NCBI GenBank assembly: GCA_017621495.1
Contig: JAGATB010000013.1
Location: forward strand, 1 to 55,132
Direction of reading: 5' to 3'
Source: Clostridia bacterium
GTDB lineage: Bacteria > Bacillota > Clostridia > UMGS1810
Length of the DNA: 55,132 nucleotides
The position numbers were made by a program, and so were the translations under genes. The notes beneath the pieces are model-generated. The model saw nothing but the letters and a program-made list of their open reading frames with translations, was not told the origin of the DNA and did not search any database. Positions 50,378 to 55,132 of this stretch are shown in pieces; the first letter of the stretch is position 1; every line of letters begins with the position of its first letter.

Positions 50378-50514
50378 AAAAAGGCAAGCCCACGGATTTT
50401 ATAGTATATCCGCAGGTATGCCTTGTATAACAAATAAATATATGTTCGGTTATCAGTATTACAATCGCCGTCTTCCGAATCCATAATTTATGTAGTCCTC
50501 TCTTTCATAAACAT
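50378..50514 (-). ncRNA. Candidate structured leader or small RNA upstream of the CNNM gene
   Basis: A minus-strand promoter (50522-50550) should start RNA at about 50514. The RNA has a 5' hairpin with TTCGG/CCGAA and flanking TATG/CATA pairs, then a very strong terminator (AAGGCA...TGCCTT and CCUGCGGAU...AUCCGUGGG arms, 50381-50424) with a T-run. It ends 85 bases before the CNNM start. It may be an attenuated leader or a stand-alone RNA. I recognise no known riboswitch class. A 43-codon frame (50353-50484) overlaps it. Confidence 0.45.
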
Positions 50515-50521
50515 TATTGAT

Positions 50522-50550
50522 ATTCTATCATATTTTTATAATTTAGTCAA
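50522..50550 (-). promoter_or_regulatory. Minus-strand sigma-A promoter
   Basis: TTGACT (50550-50545) and TAGAAT (50527-50522) on the minus strand, 17 bases apart. It drives the candidate RNA and CNNM gene. Its -35 box is in an inverted repeat with that of the fucU promoter. Confidence 0.65.
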
Positions 50551-50559
50551 GGGTTAATA

Positions 50560-50588
50560 TTGACTTTTTGAGTGAAAACGGGTAAAAT
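50560..50588 (+). promoter_or_regulatory. fucU promoter
   Basis: TTGACT (50560-50565) and TAAAAT (50583-50588), 17 bases apart, 32 bases before the fucU start with AGAAGGAG as ribosome binding site. Confidence 0.7.
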
Positions 50589-50620
50589 AATGGTAAATAA
50601 TACTTAGAAGGAGAATTAAT

Positions 50621-51043
50621 ATGTTAAAAGGAATACCATCAATACTCTCTCCGGAGCTATTAAAGATTATGATGGAAATGGGTCATGGAGACGAAATTGT
50701 AATCGGAGACGGCAATTTCCCGGGAGCATCGGTAAATGACAGATGCGTAAGATGTGACGGACACGGAGTGCCGGAGCTTTTGGAAGCTATGTTAAAGCTG
50801 TTTCCGCTGGATACCTATCAAAAGCCTGTGTACCTGATGCAAAAGACCCCCGGCGATACTGTAGAAACGCCTATCTGGGACGAGTATGCCAAAATCATCA
50901 AGCCGTATACAGATGAACAGATGATAGAGGTAGAGCGCTTTGAATTCTATGAAAGAGCCAAAAAAACTTATGCTGTAGTGATGACAGGGGAGAGTGCTCT
51001 CTACGCCAATATTATATTGAAAAAGGGTGTAGTAACCGAATAA
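50621..51043 (+). CDS. fucU: L-fucose mutarotase (FucU/RbsD family)
   Basis: A 140-residue FucU protein that interconverts alpha and beta anomers of L-fucose. It shows MGHGDEIVIGDGNFP with the catalytic His (about 22) and Asp, then the RbsD/FucU features up to ALYANIILKKGVV at the end. The gene stands alone here with its own promoter; no fucI or fucK is in the window. In glycan-users it would help enter fucose into metabolism, or act on related sugars. Confidence 0.9.
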   Translation: MLKGIPSILSPELLKIMMEMGHGDEIVIGDGNFPGASVNDRCVRCDGHGVPELLEAMLKLFPLDTYQKPVYLMQKTPGDTVETPIWDEYAKIIKPYTDEQMIEVERFEFYERAKKTYAVVMTGESALYANIILKKGVVTE

Positions 51044-51116
51044 TATAGTTCAAAAAAATAGAAAATACCGGGCGTAGGGTTCGGCGATTTTCGACGAACC
51101 GAAATTTTAAGACATA

Positions 51117-51163
51117 TGACAATAGGGACAGGTTCAGCTTCGCTGATTCTGTCCCTATTGTCA
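51117..51163. terminator. Long hairpin between convergent fucU and purF
   Basis: TGACAATAGGGACAG and CTGTCCCTATTGTCA (51117-51131 and 51149-51163) form a 15-bp perfect stem; an inner TCAGC-TTC-GCTGA hairpin extends it. An additional small hairpin GGTTCG...CGAACC lies at 51078-51100. Bidirectional terminator or short palindromic repeat element. Confidence 0.6.
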
Positions 51164-51194
51164 CATCAGACCATGCGGTCCGGTTTTCTTATAT

Positions 51195-52619
51195 CTATTC
51201 TTTACCCGACCAGCAGTATGTGCATACCTTATCCTTGTCAATACCTATAGATTCAAGCACACCTTCCAGTGATTGATATCTCAGTGAATCAAAGCCAAAC
51301 ATCTCACATATGCGTTTTAGCATGCATTGTCCTCGCTCGGTATGAGCATCAGCATACTCATCAAGATGTTGTTTACCTTCTTCACCTTCCAGCTCATTTA
51401 CTACTCTGCGAGCCAGGAGTTCATCATCAGAGTTGCTTCTGGAGAAATTGAGATACTTACATCCGTACATAATCGGAGGACAAGCTGAGCGCATATGAAC
51501 CTCCTTAGCACCTGCATTATATAGAAAATCAACTGTTTCTCCAAGCTGAGTACCTCTCACTATAGAGTCATCTACCAGCAGCAGCTTTTTGCCGTCGATT
51601 AACTCGGGCACGGGTATTTGCTTCATTTTAGCCACTTGATTTCTTACCTGCTGATTGGCGGGCATAAAGGAGCGAGGCCAGGTGGGAGTGTATTTGACAA
51701 ATGGTCTGGCGTATTCTATACCGCTTTGATGTGCATAGCCCATAGCATGGGGCACTCCTGAATCCGGCACACCTGCAACATAATCCACATCTGGTATTCC
51801 TGCATGCTCTGCTTCGTCGCGAGCCATTATCTTACCGTTTTTACAGCGCATTACTTCTACGTTCTTGCCCTCATAACGGGAATTGGGATACCCGTAATAT
51901 GTCCATAAAAATGCACATATTTTCATCTCTTTTTCTGCCGGAGATAGCACTTCCAGCTTGTCTGCAGTCATCCTTACAATCTCGCGTGGACCTAACTCAT
52001 AATCATCCTCATATCCGAGCTTGTGATATGCAAAGGACTCGAATGCTACGCAATACCCTTCTGAATTTTTGCCTATCAGCACGGGTAGTCTGCCTACCTT
52101 GTCTCGAGCGGCTATTATTTCACCTTTGCTTGTAAGTATGAGCAGGGTAAGGGAGCCGTCGATTTCGTCCTGTGCATGAAGTATGCCCGATACCAGGTCA
52201 TCCTTTTGATTAATTAAAGCGGCTACCAGCTCTGTGGAGTTTACATTTCCTGAGCTCATTGCCATAAATTGATGCCCATGATCGGAAAAATACTTTTCTA
52301 TAAGCTCATCGGAATTATTTATAGCTCCTACAGTTGTTATTGCGTATATGCCCAGATGTGAACGCACCATCAAAGGTTGAGGGTCACTGTCACTTATACA
52401 ACCTATACCGCTGCAGCCATGGAATTGGGTCAAATCTTTCTCAAACTTAGTACGAAAGGGTGTGTTTTCTATAGAATGAATCTGACGCTGAAATCCATCC
52501 TTAACATCGTGTATTGTCATACCGCCACGCTTAGTACCTAAGTGAGAGTGATAGTCAACTCCAAAAAATATATCTAATACGCAGTCCCTCTTAGAGACTG
52601 CACCAAAAAATCCGCCCAT
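51195..52619 (-). CDS. purF: PurF-like amidophosphoribosyltransferase lacking the N-terminal cysteine
   Basis: A 474-residue protein with an Ntn-type N-terminal domain (about 1-230) and a PRTase domain with the PRPP loop LLLVDDSIVRGTQ (about 353). C-terminal cysteines (CTYCW at the end) suggest an iron-sulfur cluster. The protein opens [12 protein letters not shown]: in ordinary PurF the residue after Met is the catalytic cysteine (MCGIFG), here it is Gly. So glutamine-derived ammonia is unlikely to be made at this site. It would form phosphoribosylamine in purine synthesis if fed ammonia. It overlaps purC by one base (TAATG). Confidence 0.88.
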   Translation of the reverse strand: MGGFFGAVSKRDCVLDIFFGVDYHSHLGTKRGGMTIHDVKDGFQRQIHSIENTPFRTKFEKDLTQFHGCSGIGCISDSDPQPLMVRSHLGIYAITTVGAINNSDELIEKYFSDHGHQFMAMSSGNVNSTELVAALINQKDDLVSGILHAQDEIDGSLTLLILTSKGEIIAARDKVGRLPVLIGKNSEGYCVAFESFAYHKLGYEDDYELGPREIVRMTADKLEVLSPAEKEMKICAFLWTYYGYPNSRYEGKNVEVMRCKNGKIMARDEAEHAGIPDVDYVAGVPDSGVPHAMGYAHQSGIEYARPFVKYTPTWPRSFMPANQQVRNQVAKMKQIPVPELIDGKKLLLVDDSIVRGTQLGETVDFLYNAGAKEVHMRSACPPIMYGCKYLNFSRSNSDDELLARRVVNELEGEEGKQHLDEYADAHTERGQCMLKRICEMFGFDSLRYQSLEGVLESIGIDKDKVCTYCWSGKE

Positions 52620-53305
52620 TATGCAAAAAACAATTCAGAAAGCGTCATGGGGTCAATGTATTTTCCGTCCTTGTATACTCGCATGTTGCCCGATGCAATC
52701 TCATCTATGAGCATTACATTGCCGTCTGTATCATATCCGTATTCAAATTTAATATCATATAGCACCATACCTTTTTCTTTAAGGTCATCGGCTACAATCT
52801 GTGTGATTTTTTGTGTCATGTCTTTCATAGAATCATATTGCTCTTCTGTCATGACACCCAAAGCTGAGAGAGCATCCTTGGTTACAAGGGGATCACCGAG
52901 TTCGTCGTTTTTGAAGGTTGTCTCCACATATGCGGGTAAATCAGCACCCTCTTCTATATATTGTCCATAGCGGCGGATAAAGCTTCCCACAGCTTTATGA
53001 CGGCAGATAACCTCAAGCCCGTCTCCAAATACTTTTGCAGGAAGAACCTCCATTGTAGTATTGTCAAGGTCAGCACTCACATAGTGCGTTCTGATGCCAG
53101 CAGCATTGATTTTTTCAAAAAAGTATATAGACATACGCAGGTTTACATCACCTACACCATCAATTGTCAATCCTACGGAGTTTTCACCGGGATCAAACAC
53201 ACCGTCTTTACCTGTGCAGTCATCTTTGAATTTCAAAAGATAATTACCGTTCTCCAAAGAATAAACATTTTTGGTTTTGCCTGTATAGACAAGAGTTTTT
53301 TTCAT
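52619..53305 (-). CDS. purC: Phosphoribosylaminoimidazole-succinocarboxamide synthase
   Basis: A 228-residue SAICAR synthetase, the ATP-dependent purine-pathway enzyme joining aspartate to CAIR. It shows [11 protein letters not shown] at the start, [29 protein letters not shown] and [10 protein letters not shown] choose ATG 53305; AAGGAG lies 10 bases upstream, and the in-frame ATG at 53323 would put that site inside the gene. It leads a short operon with purF. Confidence 0.95.
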   Translation of the reverse strand: MKKTLVYTGKTKNVYSLENGNYLLKFKDDCTGKDGVFDPGENSVGLTIDGVGDVNLRMSIYFFEKINAAGIRTHYVSADLDNTTMEVLPAKVFGDGLEVICRHKAVGSFIRRYGQYIEEGADLPAYVETTFKNDELGDPLVTKDALSALGVMTEEQYDSMKDMTQKITQIVADDLKEKGMVLYDIKFEYGYDTDGNVMLIDEIASGNMRVYKDGKYIDPMTLSELFFA

Positions 53306-53353
53306 AATTAACAGCTCCTTCACTGAATATTTACATTTTTCATCAACATTTTT

Positions 53354-53382
53354 ATTCTACCACAAATTTAGTTTTTTGTCTA
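53354..53382 (-). promoter_or_regulatory. Promoter of the purC-purF operon
   Basis: TAGACA (53382-53377) and TAGAAT (53359-53354) on the minus strand, 17 bases apart, ending about 48 bases before the purC start. I see no clear purine riboswitch or PurR box in the ~200 bases upstream. Confidence 0.6.
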
Positions 53383-53463
53383 CATATATATACGAAAAAT
53401 ATATTGCAGCATTTATTCCAATATTTGTATATTTTGCTTTTGCATATCAATTAAGATGAACAG

Positions 53464-53491
53464 AGACGGTCACATCATTATGCAACCGTCT
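53464..53491 (-). terminator. Terminator after the EamA-transporter gene
   Basis: Arms AGACGGT (53464-53470) and ACCGTCT (53485-53491) form a 7-bp hairpin with a 14-base loop, 18 bases past the stop of the minus-strand transporter; T-run weak. Confidence 0.5.
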
Positions 53492-53508
53492 TTGTTTAGT
53501 ATATAATA

Positions 53509-54486
53509 TTATACATCAAAGAATCCCAGTATTAATATGCCCACGAATGCAAGTGCAATGGCACTGTAGTGCTTGTATGACAGCTTTTCTTTAAGAAAGA
53601 TTCTGCCCCAAAGCAGTGATACTGCACAGTAAGCGGATATGATTACATATCCGGGCACGTATCCTTTAACTATTACCATCATATAAAATACCTGACCCAC
53701 AGTCTCGCATATACCTCCGAGCAGCTTAGTTCCGTCATATTTTGTATCAATTTTCTCTCTCTTAAATACATACACATATACGGCAAATATCACTGCCATA
53801 AAGAACCATGTAAGCTCATATGCAGCATTGAGCACATCACCGGCACGTGTATCAGCTGCTTCTTCTCCGAGACCGCCTGCTATGAGACCGGACACGTAGT
53901 TATCTGCTATCAGAGTATCTACAAATGTACCGCATGAATCGAGCACGCAGTAGAGTACGGGCAAGAGTATCGCCAGCACGCTCTTGGCATATTTTCTGTT
54001 GGCTTTGAGCTGTCTTTGATATCTCAGCTCGGGGTCTTCTATGTTATCTATAATACCCAGTGCTACTATACCTACCACAATCATTGCAATACCTGCAATA
54101 ATCGGGCCATTCAAAAATACGGCATTTGAATCCGAGTTTGCATCCCATGTGATACCGAAAAACAGCATACAAAGGATAGCAGTTACGGCACCGGAGCCGT
54201 TGCATATGGGCGATGATATAGACAGTTCTATATATCTTAATCCTATGTATCCTATAACCATGGAAAGTATATAAAATGCCGATGCTGGTAAGTATGTGAT
54301 TATATCCGAGAATGTCAGCGGCACACCGCGTACAGATATTTCATAGAGTGCGTGTATTCCCATTACCAGACCTACTGCTATACCAACCTTATAATGACTT
54401 AATTTATCCTCCTGTCTGGAGCCTATTTTACTGAATATATCCGATCCGCTCCAACAGAGCATTGCTATTATAGCTATAATCCACAT
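53509..54486 (-). CDS. EamA-family (drug/metabolite transporter) permease
   Basis: A 325-residue membrane protein with about ten helices in the two-fold EamA arrangement; a last helix ends GRIFLKEKLSYKHYSAIALAFVG, the most characteristic block of the family. The loop around residues 150-165 is charged and longer than usual. These proteins export small metabolites such as amino acids; the substrate is unknown. It begins 4 bases after the methionine gamma-lyase-family gene, so the two are co-transcribed and may work together. Confidence 0.87.
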   Translation of the reverse strand: MWIIAIIAMLCWSGSDIFSKIGSRQEDKLSHYKVGIAVGLVMGIHALYEISVRGVPLTFSDIITYLPASAFYILSMVIGYIGLRYIELSISSPICNGSGAVTAILCMLFFGITWDANSDSNAVFLNGPIIAGIAMIVVGIVALGIIDNIEDPELRYQRQLKANRKYAKSVLAILLPVLYCVLDSCGTFVDTLIADNYVSGLIAGGLGEEAADTRAGDVLNAAYELTWFFMAVIFAVYVYVFKREKIDTKYDGTKLLGGICETVGQVFYMMVIVKGYVPGYVIISAYCAVSLLWGRIFLKEKLSYKHYSAIALAFVGILILGFFDV

Positions 54487-54490
54487 TGTG

Positions 54491-55132
54491 TTATTCCTCC
54501 TTTAAATCTATGAAACCACCATCACAAAGCTTCTGAAATGACATCATTATTCCGAGTTTTGCATTGTACCAGGTGAGTCCGCCCTGGAAGAATATAGTAT
54601 AAGGCTCTCTTATGGGGCCGTCCGCAGAAAGCTCAATTGATGCTCCCTGTATAAATGCACCTGCCGCCATTACAACATCGCAGTTGTATCCGGGCATTGC
54701 ATAGGGCTCGGGTGTTACATAGCTGTCTACCGGTGCAGCTGCCTGTATACCTTTGGCGAAGGCAACCATAGCTTCGCCGCTTCCAAGCTCTACTGCCTGT
54801 ATGATATCGTGCCTTGATTCCGTAGAGTTGGGTACTACCTTGAAGCCGAGTGATTCGTACAGATTAGCAGCAAATACAGCTCCTTTGAGTGCTCCCGATA
54901 CCACGTTTGGTGCCAGGAAAAATCCCTGATAAAGTGCTCTGTTGGTATCCAGGCTGGCTCCTACCTCCTGACCCAGTCCGGGTGCACTGAGGCGATAAGC
55001 ACAGCGGTCTATGCAGCTTTGTTTACCGCATATATATCCGCCTATGGGTGCAAGTCCGCCGCCGGGGTTTTTGATAAGTGAGCCCACTATCATATCAGCG
55101 CCTACATCGGAGGGCTCTATGGTCTCTACAAA
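54491..55132 (-). CDS. Methionine gamma-lyase-family PLP protein (Alum_res), 5' truncated
   Basis: The frame is open to the right edge of the window, so the N-terminus lies beyond it; 214 codons are present of about 410-430 usual. The PLP lysine is visible in GSLIKNPGGGLAPIGGYI, followed by RLSAPGLGQEVGAS, diagnostic of the family once called aluminium resistance protein. Members are annotated as methionine gamma-lyase-like C-S lyases; the substrate is uncertain. It is cotranscribed with the EamA permease, which may export the product. Confidence 0.9.
   Translation of the reverse strand, partial: FVETIEPSDVGADMIVGSLIKNPGGGLAPIGGYICGKQSCIDRCAYRLSAPGLGQEVGASLDTNRALYQGFFLAPNVVSGALKGAVFAANLYESLGFKVVPNSTESRHDIIQAVELGSGEAMVAFAKGIQAAAPVDSYVTPEPYAMPGYNCDVVMAAGAFIQGASIELSADGPIREPYTIFFQGGLTWYNAKLGIMMSFQKLCDGGFIDLKEE

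Noticed and set aside
50353..50484. 43-codon frame upstream of the CNNM gene
   Set aside because: The ribosome binding site is poorly spaced and the frame runs through a strong terminator, which fits a structured RNA better than a gene; kept only as a possible leader peptide.
53306..53508. Purine riboswitch before purC
   Set aside because: No conserved purine-aptamer core or loop pairing could be found in the ~200 bases; only a promoter and a terminator of the neighbouring gene are seen.

Overview
The window looks like chromosomal DNA of an anaerobic, low-to-mid GC member of the Clostridia (Bacillota), probably a plant- or mucin-glycan-degrading gut organism. This rests on strong AGGAGG-type ribosome binding sites, sigma-A promoters, a Gram-positive lipoprotein, several S-layer-homology (SLH) surface proteins, a BlaI/BlaR1-type regulatory pair and a BioY transporter. 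I made no species assignment, and no ribosomal RNA is present.

Region 1 (1-22.5 kb, all + strand) is a long surface and saccharolytic locus. In order it holds a 5'-truncated secreted metallophosphoesterase, a RpiB-type isomerase, two SGNH hydrolases, a secreted glycosidase broken by a frameshift, and a large secreted LamG-repeat protein. These are followed by two SLH proteins, an ABC sugar importer (binding lipoprotein plus two permeases, no ATPase), a GH78 alpha-L-rhamnosidase and a sialidase-fold protein. The intracellular enzymes would process what the surface proteins capture and the importer brings in; the rhamnosidase points to a rhamnose-containing substrate.

Region 2 (22.5-29.4 kb) has a 500-base intergenic stretch rich in palindromes, then argD, argF and a GNAT acetyltransferase. 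Convergent to these are a membrane-anchored heavy-metal-binding protein, an ABC exporter, pgeF and a PAP2 phosphatase.

Region 3 (29.4-36.8 kb) is visibly AT-rich and accessory. A blaI-like repressor with two visible operators is followed by an M56 (BlaR1-like) protease, a separate membrane protein that looks like its detached C-terminal part, a small exported protein and a chimeric surface serpin. Then come tandem 104-bp repeats, an AAA ATPase gene broken by a stop just before the Walker A motif, and three tandem ~162-bp repeats that each carry the 3' end and terminator of the adjacent tRNA-Leu(UAG). The blaI-to-serpin block is the best candidate for an undescribed system: protease-responsive control of a surface protease inhibitor.

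Region 4 (36.8-46.8 kb) carries bioY, xth, an ArsB/CitT-type permease, an esterase, a large glycosyl hydrolase with an SGNH hydrolase, and a mannonate branch (UxuA plus an SDR mannonate oxidoreductase) divergent from an AraC regulator. Region 5 (46.9-55.1 kb) carries radA, a DUF4886 protein, a CNNM/CorC-type transporter preceded by a possible structured leader RNA, fucU, purF and purC (PurF lacks the usual N-terminal cysteine), an EamA transporter, and a methionine gamma-lyase-family gene that runs off the right end. Several families of short hairpin repeats are scattered between genes.
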